Positions 22,276-34,487 of a DNA stretch of 64,000 bases are shown piece after piece. The notes under the pieces are model-generated. The model was given only the letters and a program-made list of their open reading frames with translations, was not told where the DNA came from and ran no database searches. Both the position numbers and the translations under genes were made by a program. The stretch comes from Oscillospiraceae bacterium (lineage in GTDB: Bacteria > Bacillota > Clostridia > Oscillospirales > Ruminococcaceae). Position 1 is the first letter of the stretch, and the number at the start of each line of letters is the position of its first letter. The stretch spans positions 1-64,000 of the forward strand of contig JAFQMN010000006.1 in NCBI GenBank assembly GCA_017414435.1. The letters are read 5' to 3'.

Positions 22276-23211
22276 ATGGGACTTTTAGAGAAGTTAAAAA
22301 ATGGTATAAAGAAGACAAGCGAAACTATTACTAAAAATATAGAAAAGGTGCTTAATCTTGATTGTAAAATAGATGATGAATTTTTCGAGGCTCTTGAAGA
22401 AGCGCTTATAATATCTGATGTGGGGGTTATTACTTCACAGAAGATTAGCAAAGAATTAAAAAAAGCAGCAAAAACAAACAAAATTGAAAATACAGCAGAT
22501 TTAAAGCCGGAGTTTATAAGAATTATTACACAAATATTAAACACAGATTCGCAAGATTCTGATTCAGTTTTTAATGACAGTTTGAGCAAGCCAGACAAGG
22601 TGATTTTAGTGGTTGGAGTTAATGGAGTTGGTAAAACTACAACTATTGGCAAGTTGGCTTATAGTTTAAAAAACAATGGGCAGCGGGTTATTGTTGCAGC
22701 GGCAGATACCTTTAGGGATGCAGCAGTTGCGCAACTAGAAGTGTGGGCTGACCGTGCCGGAGTTTTTTTGGTTAAGAATGAAAGCACCAGCGATCCTAGT
22801 GCTGTGGTTTATGAAGCAATTAAGTTGGCTAAAGCATCTGAATATGATGTTTTAATATGTGATACAGCAGGAAGGTTGCACAATAAAAAAAATCTTATGG
22901 CGCAATTAGAAAAGATGAAGCGAATTATAGATAAATTTTGCCCACAAACAGTAGTTGAAATATTATTGGTTTTAGATGCCACAACCGGGCAGAATGCAGT
23001 AGCTCAAGCGCAAGAGTTTAAAAACGTTATGGAAATAACGGGAATAATACTCACTAAGTTAGATGGTACGGCAAAAGGTGGCATGGTGCTTTCTATATGT
23101 GATGAATTAGGGGTTCCTATTAAATATGTAGGCTTAGGTGAAGGAATATCTGATTTAGAGCCTTTTGAACCAGAAAAGTTTGCACAAGCTTTGTTTGATT
23201 TTGATGTTTAA
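22276..23211 (+). CDS. ftsY: Signal recognition particle receptor FtsY
   Basis: FtsY is the GTPase that docks SRP-ribosome complexes at the membrane. The 311-residue protein consists of an N domain and a GTPase G domain, without the long acidic A domain of Proteobacteria. Motifs: G1 GVNGVGKTTT, DTFRDAAVAQLEVW, CDTAGR, and TKLDGTAKGG. The G domain begins near residue 114. Its place after rnc is usual, except that smc is missing between them. The ribosome site is GGCGGTGG. Confidence 0.95.
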   Translation: MGLLEKLKNGIKKTSETITKNIEKVLNLDCKIDDEFFEALEEALIISDVGVITSQKISKELKKAAKTNKIENTADLKPEFIRIITQILNTDSQDSDSVFNDSLSKPDKVILVVGVNGVGKTTTIGKLAYSLKNNGQRVIVAAADTFRDAAVAQLEVWADRAGVFLVKNESTSDPSAVVYEAIKLAKASEYDVLICDTAGRLHNKKNLMAQLEKMKRIIDKFCPQTVVEILLVLDATTGQNAVAQAQEFKNVMEITGIILTKLDGTAKGGMVLSICDELGVPIKYVGLGEGISDLEPFEPEKFAQALFDFDV

Positions 23212-23250
23212 GTTTAATAGTTTTTTGTTTTTAAATAGGGTGTTTGTTTT

Positions 23251-25724
<2,474 letters not shown>

Positions 25725-25745
25725 TGTGATTTTTTAGAGGTGTTT

Positions 25746-27560
25746 ATGGCACAAAATTTTGATAGCAGTAATATAAGAAATTTTTGTATTATTGCACATA
25801 TAGATCATGGAAAATCGACTTTGGCAGATAGAATTCTTGAGCTGACATCAGCAGTTTCTGCGCGAGAAATGGAAAGCCAGTTGCTTGATGATATGCAGAT
25901 TGAAAAAGAACGTGGTATAACAATTAAAGCTAGAGCAGTTAGCTTGGTTTATTGTGCTAAAAATGGCAAAGAATATACTTTTAACTTAATAGATACTCCA
26001 GGGCATGTTGATTTTAACTATGAGGTATCTCGTGCGCTAATGGCGTGTGAAGGAGCAGTTTTGGTTGTTGATGCTACTCAGGGGGTGCAGGCACAAACTT
26101 TGGCAAACGCTTACCTTGCAATGGATAATGGATTAGAAATTTTGCCGGTTTTGAATAAAGTTGATTTAGCATCTGCTGACCCAGAACGAGTATGCAAAGA
26201 GATAGAAGATATTTTACTGCTGCCAGCTGAAAATGCCCCTAAAATTTCAGCGAAGTCCGGGTTAAATGTTCCTTTGGTTTTAGAGCAGATAGTTGAATTA
26301 ATTCCACCGCCTAAAGGAGACAAAGATGCACCGCTTTCTGCTTTAATTTTTGATGCAGTTTATGATGCGTATAAAGGTGTTATTATTTATGTTAGGGTTA
26401 TGAATGGCATGGTTAAGCCTGGAATGGGTATTAAGATGATGGCATCTAATGCTTGCTTTAATGTTGTGGAAGTAGGGATAATGACACCCAAAGAGTTAAA
26501 GCCTACAGAATTTCTTGCGGCAGGGCAGGTAGGGTATATTGCTGCAAGTATAAAAAGTTTGGCAGATACAAATGTGGGAGATACAGTAACTTCTAGTGAA
26601 AACCCTGCTGAAAACCCGTTACCTGGTTATAAAAAAGCAGTGCCTATGGTGTTTTGTGGTATTTACCCGGCAGATGGCGCAAGATATGCAGAGCTAAAAG
26701 AATCTTTAGAAAAACTGCAATTAAATGATGCATCTTTAAGTTTTACACCAGAGACATCAGCAGCATTAGGTTTTGGTTTTAGGTGTGGTTTTTTAGGCTT
26801 GTTGCACATGGAGGTTATTCAGGAGCGGTTAGAACAAGAATATGATATGGAATTAATTACCACAACGCCTAGTGTTGTTTATAAGTTAAAACTGACCAAT
26901 GGTGATGAAATATATATAGATAATCCCACAAACTACCCTGACCAGGCTACAATTGATAAGGCTTATGAACCGTTTATAAAAGCTGTTATATTTTCTCCAG
27001 TTGAGTTTATGGGAAGTATTATGGAATTGTGCCAGAACAGGCGAGGAATTTATGAGAATACAAAATATATCGATACCAAGCGAGTTGAAATTAAATATTT
27101 GCTACCTCTTAACGAAGTGATATATGATTTTTTTGATGCGCTAAAATCTAGAACCAAAGGGTATGCCTCTTTTGATTATGAATTGGCAGATTATAAAGAG
27201 TCTAAACTGGTTAAATTGGATATTCTACTCAATGGTGAAGTAATAGATGCTTTATCGTTTATAGTGCATGCAGATAGGGCTGTGCCTAGGGGAAGGAAAT
27301 TGGCAGAAAAATTAAAAGAAAAAATACCAAGGCAGTTGTTCGAAATCCCAGTGCAGGCTGCAATTGGCGGAAAAGTTATTGCACGAGAAACTATTAAAGC
27401 GCTGCGTAAAGATGTTTTGGCAAAATGTTATGGTGGGGATATTTCTCGTAAAAAGAAACTACTAGAAAAACAAAAAGAGGGTAAAAAAAGAATGAGAAAA
27501 TTCGGCAGCGTAGATGTTCCGCAAGAGGCTTTTATGTCTATTTTAAAACTAGACGAGTAA
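25746..27560 (+). CDS. lepA: Elongation factor 4 (LepA)
   Basis: LepA is a ribosome-dependent GTPase affecting translation initiation and back-translocation. The 604-residue protein has G1 AHIDHGKST near residue 17, G2 region [11 protein letters not shown]3 DTPGHVDF, G4 NKVD, followed by the EF-G-like domains and the LepA-specific C-terminal domain with [20 protein letters not shown]. The start is ATG 25746, five bases after AGAGG; an in-frame GTG at 25740 overlaps that ribosome site. A new promoter follows at 27596. Confidence 0.97.
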   Translation: MAQNFDSSNIRNFCIIAHIDHGKSTLADRILELTSAVSAREMESQLLDDMQIEKERGITIKARAVSLVYCAKNGKEYTFNLIDTPGHVDFNYEVSRALMACEGAVLVVDATQGVQAQTLANAYLAMDNGLEILPVLNKVDLASADPERVCKEIEDILLLPAENAPKISAKSGLNVPLVLEQIVELIPPPKGDKDAPLSALIFDAVYDAYKGVIIYVRVMNGMVKPGMGIKMMASNACFNVVEVGIMTPKELKPTEFLAAGQVGYIAASIKSLADTNVGDTVTSSENPAENPLPGYKKAVPMVFCGIYPADGARYAELKESLEKLQLNDASLSFTPETSAALGFGFRCGFLGLLHMEVIQERLEQEYDMELITTTPSVVYKLKLTNGDEIYIDNPTNYPDQATIDKAYEPFIKAVIFSPVEFMGSIMELCQNRRGIYENTKYIDTKRVEIKYLLPLNEVIYDFFDALKSRTKGYASFDYELADYKESKLVKLDILLNGEVIDALSFIVHADRAVPRGRKLAEKLKEKIPRQLFEIPVQAAIGGKVIARETIKALRKDVLAKCYGGDISRKKKLLEKQKEGKKRMRKFGSVDVPQEAFMSILKLDE

Positions 27561-27595
27561 TTTTAAAAAATATCTAGACAATTTGTGGTTTAGTG

Positions 27596-27624
27596 TTGAC
27601 TTTTTTTAAAAAAAGAGAGATAAT
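27596..27624 (+). promoter_or_regulatory. Promoter of sepF-divIVA
   Basis: TTGACT (27596-27601) and GATAAT (27619-27624) are 17 bases apart, about 80 bases upstream of sepF. Confidence 0.7.
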
Positions 27625-27705
27625 ATAAAGTAGCGAATTGTTTTAAATTAGAAAAATGCAAAGTATCGGTTTATGTAAAGTTTAATTGTGTTGGAGGTTT
27701 TAACT

Positions 27706-28140
27706 ATGGGCATGATGGACAAACTAAAAAATATAATGGGAATGGACCCAGAAGATTATGAAGCTGAAGATGTTGGTTTTATAAATAAAAGCGAACGAGC
27801 ACCTAAATATGACAAGTCAGAAGGGCCGAACAAAGTACTGAGTGTAAATACCACCACTCAGTTGCAGGTGGTGTTAGTTAAGCCAGAAAAATATGAAGAT
27901 GCTGCAGAAATAGCAGACAACTTAAATTCAAAGCATACCGTAGTTTTGAATTTAGAATCAACTAATAAAGATATATCTAGACGTTTGCTAGACTTTTTAA
28001 GTGGTGTTGCTTATGCAAATGATGGCCAAATTAAAAAAGTGGCAAACAGCACATATATAATCACACCATATAATGTAGATATTATGGGTAATTTGCTAGA
28101 CGAAATAGAAGGTACCGAAGGCTTTTTTAAAACAAAATAA
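27706..28140 (+). CDS. sepF: Cell division protein SepF
   Basis: SepF binds FtsZ bundles and anchors them to the membrane. The 144-residue protein starts with the amphipathic membrane-targeting helix MGMMDKLKNIMGM, has an acidic linker, and a C-terminal SepF domain with LNLESTNKDISRRLLDFLSG and ANDGQIKKVANSTYIITP. ATG 27706 has GGAGG eight bases upstream; an in-frame GTG at 27688 lies before the ribosome site. The next gene is divIVA, a common arrangement in Gram-positive division clusters. Confidence 0.95.
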   Translation: MGMMDKLKNIMGMDPEDYEAEDVGFINKSERAPKYDKSEGPNKVLSVNTTTQLQVVLVKPEKYEDAAEIADNLNSKHTVVLNLESTNKDISRRLLDFLSGVAYANDGQIKKVANSTYIITPYNVDIMGNLLDEIEGTEGFFKTK

Positions 28141-28162
28141 TTTTAATTAGGAGGTCAATTTT

Positions 28163-28912
28163 GTGCTAAAACCTTCAAATATTTTGAATAAAAAATTCGA
28201 AAAAACAGCTATGTTTGGCTATAAAATAGAAGATGTTGACAGCTTTTTTGCTCAAATTTCAGAAGAATATAGAAGACTTTGTGAAGAAAATGAAATTCTA
28301 GAGCAGAAGATAAACGTGCTAGCTAATAAAATTGAAGAATATAGAAATGCTGAAGATAGTGTTAGCAGTGTTTTAATTGAGGCTAAAAAATTAGGCGATA
28401 ATATTATCGAAAAAGCTAAAGAACAAGCCAATTCTATTTTAAGGGAAGCTAAAAGCAAAGCTGAAAATTCAGTTTCTAATATTAAAATGCAGATCTCTAA
28501 GGAGCAAAACGCTTTGTTACGCATGCAAAGAGAAGTTGCAGGTTTTAAAACCAAAATCAGCAATATCTATAAATCTCATTTAGATTTAATTAGTAAAATG
28601 CCAGATATGCCAAAAGAGATGGAAAATTTGCCAGCAGATGAACTATTTGTTGAAAATAAAGAGATAAAAGAAGAGCTAAGTTTAGAAATGGAAAAGCCAG
28701 ATAGAAATGAACCAGTTACAAAGCAGATGAATATTAAAGAAGTTAGCAGTTTAAAAAATAAAAGTATATCTGAAAAGCGTTTTATTAATGTAAGCACTAA
28801 CGAAGATGGTGACATTGTTTCTAAATTTGGTGTGCTTAAATTTGGCGAAGGGCATGACATTACTTCAGATAAAGATAAAAAAGAAAAAAAACATTCGTTA
28901 TTTAAAAAATAA
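28163..28912 (+). CDS. divIVA: DivIVA-family cell division/polarity protein
   Basis: DivIVA proteins sense membrane curvature at septa and poles. The 249-residue protein has the N-terminal lipid-binding domain (NKKFEKTAMFGYKIEDVDSF near residues 8-28) and a long coiled coil to about residue 150, with RLCEENEILEQKI and SILREAKSKAE, then a polar, probably disordered tail rich in Lys and Glu. The start is GTG 28163 behind AGGAGG. It is paired with sepF and precedes lspA, as in many Clostridia. Confidence 0.92.
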   Translation: MLKPSNILNKKFEKTAMFGYKIEDVDSFFAQISEEYRRLCEENEILEQKINVLANKIEEYRNAEDSVSSVLIEAKKLGDNIIEKAKEQANSILREAKSKAENSVSNIKMQISKEQNALLRMQREVAGFKTKISNIYKSHLDLISKMPDMPKEMENLPADELFVENKEIKEELSLEMEKPDRNEPVTKQMNIKEVSSLKNKSISEKRFINVSTNEDGDIVSKFGVLKFGEGHDITSDKDKKEKKHSLFKK

Positions 28913-28941
28913 AAAATCAGATTAAATATTAAATTAAATGT

Positions 28942-28975
28942 TCTCTCTTAATTTGCTTGTTCAAGTTTAGAGAGA
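28942..28975 (+). other. Stem-loop between divIVA and lspA
   Basis: TCTCTCT (28942-28948) pairs with AGAGAGA (28969-28975); inside it CTTG can pair with CAAG. T-rich sequence follows at a distance, so it may be a weak terminator or a leader structure of lspA. Confidence 0.35.
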
Positions 28976-29018
28976 TATATGTTTTTATAAAAATAAATTT
29001 AAAAAAGGACGATTTTAT

Positions 29019-29465
29019 TTGTTATTAATTGTTTCGATTTTAATTTTACTCCCTATTATAGATCAATTGTTAAAATTGTTAGCATTGCAATATTTGAACG
29101 AAGTTCCTGTTGGAATAATAGGCAATGCAGTTAATTTAACTTTAGTAAAAAATAATGGAGCTGCATTTGGAATAGGTGTTGATCACCGTGTGGTATTGCT
29201 TGTTTTAACTGTTTTTGTATTAATTTGTGCAGTTTGGCTGTTGCTGTTTAGTGAGATTAAATTTAGTTCTAAAATTGCAATGGCTTTTGTGGTTGGCGGC
29301 GGGCTAGGTAACTTGTTTGACCGAATATTTCGCGGGTTTGTTGTTGATTATATAGATTTAAGGTTTTTGCATTTTGCCGTGTTTAATTTTGCAGATATTT
29401 GTGTTTCTTTAGGGTCAGCTGTTTTAATTTTTTTAATTTTAAAACCACAAAAAAGTAAAACATAG
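29019..29465 (+). CDS. lspA: Lipoprotein signal peptidase (signal peptidase II)
   Basis: LspA cleaves signal peptides of prolipoproteins, such as the ABC binding protein in this window. The 148-residue protein has four hydrophobic helices and the conserved boxes DQLLKLL, NNGAAFGI, GGLGNLFDRI and FNFADICVS; the two catalytic aspartates are in the last two. The start is TTG 29019 with AAAAGGAC about 8 bases upstream. Length is slightly short but complete. Confidence 0.95.
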   Translation: MLLIVSILILLPIIDQLLKLLALQYLNEVPVGIIGNAVNLTLVKNNGAAFGIGVDHRVVLLVLTVFVLICAVWLLLFSEIKFSSKIAMAFVVGGGLGNLFDRIFRGFVVDYIDLRFLHFAVFNFADICVSLGSAVLIFLILKPQKSKT

Positions 29466-29474
29466 GAGCTTTTT

Positions 29475-30263
29475 ATGATAAAAGTAAGAGATATTTATAG
29501 TTATATAAATAATATTGCTCCTTTTGAAGACGCTGAAAATTGGGATAATGTTGGTCTTTTGGTTGGCAATATGGAATATGATGTAAGCAAAATTTTAGTG
29601 GCATTAGATCTTAGCAAAGCGGTTTTAGAACAAGCGGTTAATGAAAGTGTTAATTTGATTGTATGCCATCATCCAGTTATCTTTAAGCCATTGGCAAAAA
29701 TTAAACTAGGCGGAATGCTGAGCATTCTTATTGCGCATAATATAAGTGTTATTTGTGCGCACACGAACCTAGATGTGGCAGAATATGGAGTAAATTTTTA
29801 CTTGGGTAAAGCGCTCAACTTAAAAAATGCCCGAAGCCTTAGAAATGAATTTGGATTCTTTTGTGGCCGGCTTGGTGAGCTAGATGAAGAGCTTGAACAA
29901 TCTGAATTTTTAGAGAAAGTTTCCAATAGTTTAGGCACAGACTTTATTAAGTATTATTTTCCAACTGGCAAAAAAATAAAAACAGTTGCATGCAGCAGTG
30001 GCTCTGGAGCGTTTATGTTGCAAGATGCAGTTGCGGCAAAAGCTGATGTGTTAGTTACAGGAGATGTTAAACATAGTTCTTGGTATGAAGCAGAAGCTAA
30101 TATAATAGGGCTTGTGGATGCTGGGCATTTTAATACAGAAAATGTTGTAATACCAGAACTTGTAAGGCAAATTAAGTCAAAATTTAAAGAAGTTATTTGT
30201 AAAGAGGCAACGCATAATGTTGCAATTTATAATTTTTGGAGTAAAAGGAATTGTGATCTGTAA
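29475..30263 (+). CDS. Nif3-like dinuclear metal-centre protein (YqfO/YbgI family)
   Basis: The 262-residue protein has the conserved metal ligands of the NIF3 family: CHHPVIFK near residue 64, HTNLDVAEYGVN, and C-terminal DAGHFNTE. The family forms toroidal hexamers with a two-metal site; a GTP cyclohydrolase-like or other hydrolase role has been proposed, but function is not settled. Its stop overlaps the tsaD start by one base, showing translational coupling. The ribosome site is AGGAG. Confidence 0.92.
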   Translation: MIKVRDIYSYINNIAPFEDAENWDNVGLLVGNMEYDVSKILVALDLSKAVLEQAVNESVNLIVCHHPVIFKPLAKIKLGGMLSILIAHNISVICAHTNLDVAEYGVNFYLGKALNLKNARSLRNEFGFFCGRLGELDEELEQSEFLEKVSNSLGTDFIKYYFPTGKKIKTVACSSGSGAFMLQDAVAAKADVLVTGDVKHSSWYEAEANIIGLVDAGHFNTENVVIPELVRQIKSKFKEVICKEATHNVAIYNFWSKRNCDL

Positions 30264-31249
30264 TGAAGGTTTTAGGAATAGAAACTTCTTGTGATGAAAC
30301 AGCATGTGGAATTGTTGAAGATGGCCGAACAGTGCTGGCAAATTCCATTTATTCTCAAGCTAATGAACATGCGAAGTATGGTGGAGTTATTCCTGAACTG
30401 GCATCTAGAAGGCAGATTGAAGAAATTGTTAATGTTTATGAGTCAGCACTGGCGCGAGCTGCACTTTCTGCAGAAGGTGTTGATGTTATTGCTGTTACCA
30501 CAAAGCCGGGGTTAATTGGTTCATTACTTGTGGGTGTTAATTTTGCTAAAGCTTTAGCTTTTTATTACAATAAACCAATTGTAGCGGTGGATCATATTAT
30601 GGGGCATATTGCGGCAAACTATATTACTTACCCAGAACTAGAGCCACCTTTTTTGTGCTTAACAGTATCTGGTGGGCATACTAGTATATTGTTAGTAAAA
30701 ACTTATACCTCTTATAAGATTATTGGAACAACTCACGATGATGCAGCGGGTGAAGCGTTTGATAAAGTTGGTCGTGCCTTAGGATTAGAATACCCAGCAG
30801 GAAAGAAAATTGATGAATTAGCAGCGTTAGGAAATTCAAAAAGGTATGGTTTGCCACATCCAAAAGTTGAGGGCTGTGAGTTCGATTTTAGTTTTTCTGG
30901 CCTAAAAACAGCAGTGATTAACACACTTCATAACTTGGCACAGCGTAGCGAGCAAGTGGATATTGCAGATATGGCAGCAAGTTTTCAGAATGTGGTAGTT
31001 GAAATTTTAACAGAAAAATTTATAAAGGCCGCTTTCTATCTAAAAATTAACAAACTGTGTCTTTCTGGCGGTGTTAGTGCTAACAAACAGTTAAGAAGCA
31101 CACTAGAACAAAAATGTAAAACTCACGGTTTTAATCTTTTTATGCCAGAACTTGAATTTTGCGGAGATAATGGAGCAATGATAGCTTCTCAGGGCTATTA
31201 CGAATTTAAAAATGGAAATATAATAGATTTAAAAAAGGACGACTTTTAG
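30263..31249 (+). CDS. tsaD: tRNA N6-threonylcarbamoyladenosine transferase subunit TsaD
   Basis: TsaD transfers the threonylcarbamoyl group to A37 of ANN-decoding tRNAs, working with TsaB, TsaC and TsaE. The 328-residue protein has the ASKHA motifs GIETSCDETACGIV, SQANEHAKYGGVIPELASR, metal ligands in DHIMGHIAANY, and FCGDNGAMIA near the C-terminus. tsaB, tsaC and tsaE are not in the window. The next gene, tcdA, further modifies the same base, so the pair makes biochemical sense. Confidence 0.96.
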   Translation: MKVLGIETSCDETACGIVEDGRTVLANSIYSQANEHAKYGGVIPELASRRQIEEIVNVYESALARAALSAEGVDVIAVTTKPGLIGSLLVGVNFAKALAFYYNKPIVAVDHIMGHIAANYITYPELEPPFLCLTVSGGHTSILLVKTYTSYKIIGTTHDDAAGEAFDKVGRALGLEYPAGKKIDELAALGNSKRYGLPHPKVEGCEFDFSFSGLKTAVINTLHNLAQRSEQVDIADMAASFQNVVVEILTEKFIKAAFYLKINKLCLSGGVSANKQLRSTLEQKCKTHGFNLFMPELEFCGDNGAMIASQGYYEFKNGNIIDLKKDDF

Positions 31250-31250
31250 T

Positions 31251-31937
31251 ATGCTATGCGATTGGACTGAACGTTCTAAAAAGTTAATGGGAGAAGAAGG
31301 AATTTTTAAATTATCTCAAAAAACCGTTGTGGTTTTAGGTTTAGGTGGTGTTGGTGGCAGTTGTGCAGAGGCTTTGTGCCGAGTAGGGATTGGCAAGCTT
31401 ATATTAGTGGATTCAGATAGTTTTGAACTTACAAATTTAAATCGGCAAGTTTTAGCAACAAGAAAAGTTTTAAATATGAAAAAATGCGATGTGGCAAAGA
31501 AACGATTTGAATCTATAAACCCTGATATTGAAATTACTACTTACACAGAATTTTGTTTGCCGAACAACTCTGAATTTATATTCGGCTGTGAGCCAGATTA
31601 TATTGCAGATTGCATAGACACGATTACAATGAAGATTTTTTTGGCTATACAGTGTAATAAAAGGAATGTAAATTTGGTTTCTTGTTTAGGCATGGGAAAT
31701 AGATGTCACCCTGAGAGTATTAAATTAGGTGATATTAAAGAAACAATTGGTTCAGGGTGCGCAGTATCTAGAATTATGCGCCAAAAATTGAAAGCCAATG
31801 GCATTTCTAAATTAGATGTAGTTTACAGCACAGAAAAGCCGGCAAAAGGGTTGAATCCGCCTGGGAGTGTTTCATTTGTGCCGCCTGTTGCGGGTTATTT
31901 TGCAGCTTCAAAAATCATCAATGATCTGTTGTTATAG
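31251..31937 (+). CDS. tcdA: tRNA threonylcarbamoyladenosine dehydratase TcdA
   Basis: TcdA is an E1-like enzyme that cyclises t6A to ct6A using ATP. The 228-residue protein has a Rossmann start VVVLGLGGVGGSCAEALCRV, the ThiF/MoeB motif DSDSFELTNLNRQ, and ADCIDTITMK. It lacks the two zinc-binding CxxC pairs of MoeB-type enzymes, as expected for TcdA. It begins one base after tsaD, whose product supplies the substrate. A ThiF-like alternative cannot be fully excluded, but context supports tcdA. Confidence 0.9.
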   Translation: MLCDWTERSKKLMGEEGIFKLSQKTVVVLGLGGVGGSCAEALCRVGIGKLILVDSDSFELTNLNRQVLATRKVLNMKKCDVAKKRFESINPDIEITTYTEFCLPNNSEFIFGCEPDYIADCIDTITMKIFLAIQCNKRNVNLVSCLGMGNRCHPESIKLGDIKETIGSGCAVSRIMRQKLKANGISKLDVVYSTEKPAKGLNPPGSVSFVPPVAGYFAASKIINDLLL

Positions 31938-31982
31938 TAAAACTTAATATACATGTTAAAAATCGACGGAATGTTTTAAGTA

Positions 31983-32011
31983 TTGACTTTAATTTTAAAT
32001 ATTGTTATAAT
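31983..32011 (+). promoter_or_regulatory. Promoter of the HPr gene
   Basis: TTGACT (31983-31988) and TATAAT (32006-32011) with a 17-base spacer lie about 63 bases upstream of the ATG. Confidence 0.8.
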
Positions 32012-32073
32012 AGTTAATGTATATAGTATATTTTTTTATATTCTATTTTGTTTTAAGAGGGTGTAATTTTTTT

Positions 32074-32343
32074 ATGGTGATTAAAGAAGTTAAAGTTAGA
32101 AATCAAGTAGGGTTACATGCACGCCCAGCCACTTTTTTTATACAAAAAGCAAATGAATATAAAAGTTCAATTTGGGTTGAACGTGATGAAAAACGTGTTA
32201 GTGCCAAAAGCTTGCTAGGCATTCTTTCTCTTGGTATTGTTGGCGGTGCAACTATTAAAGTAATTGCAGATGGAAACGATGAAAACGAGGCTGTGGATGG
32301 CCTTATTAAGTTAATAGAAACTGGATTTACAGAACAATTGTAA
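32074..32343 (+). CDS. ptsH: Phosphocarrier protein HPr family
   Basis: HPr relays phosphate in the sugar phosphotransferase system and, in Firmicutes, regulates carbon catabolite control when phosphorylated on Ser46. The 89-residue protein has the active-site histidine in GLHARPA near residue 16 and the regulatory serine in SAKSLLGILSLG. Presence of the histidine argues for HPr rather than Crh. I chose ATG 32074; the frame opens earlier at 32017, but AGAGGG lies just before the later start. It has its own promoter and terminator; no ptsI is adjacent. Confidence 0.93.
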   Translation: MVIKEVKVRNQVGLHARPATFFIQKANEYKSSIWVERDEKRVSAKSLLGILSLGIVGGATIKVIADGNDENEAVDGLIKLIETGFTEQL

Positions 32344-32370
32344 ATTTAAATACATTTTAGTAATTTATTA

Positions 32371-32396
32371 GGGGCAGGGAATTGCTGCCCTTTTTT
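32371..32396 (+). terminator. Rho-independent terminator after ptsH
   Basis: GGGCAG pairs with CTGCCC (32385-32390), followed by six T residues. Confidence 0.85.
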
Positions 32397-32423
32397 AATG
32401 AAATTATAAAAAGGATTGGTATT

Positions 32424-34364
32424 TTGTTGAAAAATAGATTTTTTATGAATGTTTTTACATGTGTTTTAGCGCTTTTTATTTTGCCACCTGTGTTTTTAAA
32501 GAATACGGCTGGAGTTGCAGGCGTTTATGAAGATACCATATACGATTATAATGATTTTAAAACTATTATGAAGGGTAAAAAATTAAAAATCTCAAAAAAT
32601 TTGCATATTGAATCACCGAGTGTGAATAACTTTGTATCTAATAGTTCTAGTTACTTTATTATGGGCACTGCAAATCCTAAAAAAGAACTATATGTGAATG
32701 GCCAAGAAGTAACTGATCGTGCAAAAAATGGTTGCTTTGGAGTTTTAGTAAACCTTTCTTATGGCAAAAATGTTTTTGAGTTTACTCAGGAAGGTGAAGA
32801 TTCTCAAACGGTGAATTTATATTATAAAACTCCTGTTACTGCTGCAGCAGAGCCTTTTCGTGAGGAAACCGATTACGAAGTAAACCAAAAAGAAGCTTAC
32901 TACGAACGTCAGCAAAAACTTTCTGCTTGGCCGGCGAGTAGTGTTGTACTTAGAGGAACGACGTTAAATGTTTTTTGCAAAGCGCCTCAAAATGCGGATG
33001 TTAAAGCTCAAGTGGGTGAAGAAGTAATTTCCCTTTCGGAATCACAAGAGTCTAAAGGTGAATTTTCTGGCTCAATTGATTTAACTGATTTTATTGGAGC
33101 AAAAAGCATAAAATCTGTTGGTACAGTAAAATATATAATTAACGACGAAGATGAAGAGAAAACCTTAGAATCCATAGGGAGCATTGTTTATGTAAAGCCA
33201 GGAATAAATAAAATTGCAGCTAAAATAACCTCTGTGCATAGTAGTGTTTTAAAAGAGGCACCAGGGAACTATGATGTTTTAGGAGTGCTCAAAAAAGGTT
33301 CGGAGTTTGTGGCAGAAATTTTGAATGGCAACGGCACAACAGGCAGAGCAGGAGCTGCGGCAGGAGGTTATACAAAAATAAGTGGTGTTGGGTATACTCC
33401 AACGCAGAATGTACAGTTTTTGCCACATTTGCCCAAGTCTGGGGTCTGTTCAGATATAGCTTTTAAAAGAGGAACTAAAACAGAGAAGGTGGTTATTAGT
33501 TCTAATCGCAAATCTGCATTTACGCATTCAATAGATTTAATTAATAACCAACTAAGAATAACGTTCGAAAATACACAATCTAACATAGATATGAGCGATT
33601 ATGAAAATTTATTTGAACGTAGTAGATTTGTTGAAAACTTGATAATTACAAATAATTTTAATAATTCAATGGCAACATTTTTATTTCAGCTAAAAAATAC
33701 GGATGATTTTTGGGGATTTAACATTGAATACACTAAAGATAATGAAATAGCTATATATTTTAAAAAGAAGCCAAAACTAGGAGAAGAAGAGGAACCGTTA
33801 AAAAATATGACAATTGCTGTTGATCCTGGCCATGGTGTAAGTGATTCAGGAGCGCCTGAGACACCAGATGTGTATAAAGAAAGCCAGATTTGTGCATTAA
33901 CAGCTCAGGTGGTAAAAAGGCGCTTAGAATCTTTGGGCGCTAAGGTGATTCTAACAAGAACAGATAAAGATGACAAAGAGCACCATCATATAGGTTATGA
34001 TGAGAGATTTAAAGAAGCGGAAAAGCAAAAAGCAGATTTTTATGTATCGTTGCATGCCAATTCAGCAGAACTTAATAAAAATCTAAATTCTGTACATGGT
34101 GTAGAGGTTTATTACTGGTTTCCGCAATCTTATGATTTTGCTAATGAGTTAGGCAACCGGGTTGCCAAATATACAAAACGAGATTTACGTAAGGTTGAAC
34201 AGGCAGCATATGTTGTGGCTTTGCAAACTTATTCGCCGGCGGTGTTACTAGAAATGGGATTTTTACCGTGCCCCAAAGAATATGAAAAGATGTGCAGTCA
34301 ATCTGGAATGTTTAACACAGCTAACGCCATTGCAGATTCTATTATAAGTTATTTAGAACAATAA
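32424..34364 (+). CDS. Secreted N-acetylmuramoyl-L-alanine amidase (Amidase_3)
   Basis: This zinc amidase cuts the bond between N-acetylmuramic acid and L-alanine in peptidoglycan. The approximately 646-residue protein has an N-terminal hydrophobic signal sequence (FTCVLALFILPPVFL), a long extracellular region of about 430 residues with probable beta domains, including a segment around residues 265-340 that could be SH3-like, and a C-terminal Amidase_3 domain: zinc ligands in VDPGHG, the Glu of YKESQ, and SLHANS, with the catalytic Glu in VLLEMGFL. I chose TTG 32424 behind AAAAGGA, because an earlier in-frame TTG at 32382 is inside the ptsH terminator. Confidence 0.9.
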   Translation: MLKNRFFMNVFTCVLALFILPPVFLKNTAGVAGVYEDTIYDYNDFKTIMKGKKLKISKNLHIESPSVNNFVSNSSSYFIMGTANPKKELYVNGQEVTDRAKNGCFGVLVNLSYGKNVFEFTQEGEDSQTVNLYYKTPVTAAAEPFREETDYEVNQKEAYYERQQKLSAWPASSVVLRGTTLNVFCKAPQNADVKAQVGEEVISLSESQESKGEFSGSIDLTDFIGAKSIKSVGTVKYIINDEDEEKTLESIGSIVYVKPGINKIAAKITSVHSSVLKEAPGNYDVLGVLKKGSEFVAEILNGNGTTGRAGAAAGGYTKISGVGYTPTQNVQFLPHLPKSGVCSDIAFKRGTKTEKVVISSNRKSAFTHSIDLINNQLRITFENTQSNIDMSDYENLFERSRFVENLIITNNFNNSMATFLFQLKNTDDFWGFNIEYTKDNEIAIYFKKKPKLGEEEEPLKNMTIAVDPGHGVSDSGAPETPDVYKESQICALTAQVVKRRLESLGAKVILTRTDKDDKEHHHIGYDERFKEAEKQKADFYVSLHANSAELNKNLNSVHGVEVYYWFPQSYDFANELGNRVAKYTKRDLRKVEQAAYVVALQTYSPAVLLEMGFLPCPKEYEKMCSQSGMFNTANAIADSIISYLEQ

Positions 34365-34409
34365 AAGGAATCTAATTTTTAAATAGATTGAAAAATTAGT
34401 TGCATTTTT

Positions 34410-34438
34410 TTGCTTTTTATGTTATTATTAAGTATAAT
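34410..34438 (+). promoter_or_regulatory. Promoter of rpmE
   Basis: TTGCTT (34410-34415) and TATAAT (34433-34438), spacer 17. A second set, TTGCAT (34400-34405) and TATTAT (34423-34428) with extended TG, overlaps it ten bases upstream. Confidence 0.65.
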
Positions 34439-34487
34439 GAAAAAATAGCAGGTAAATTTGCTATAAATAAGATTGGAGCGAAGTTTT

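Noticed and set aside
32382..32423. Longer amidase start at TTG 32382
   Set aside because: The codon is inside the ptsH terminator hairpin; a ribosome site and a signal peptide fit TTG 32424.
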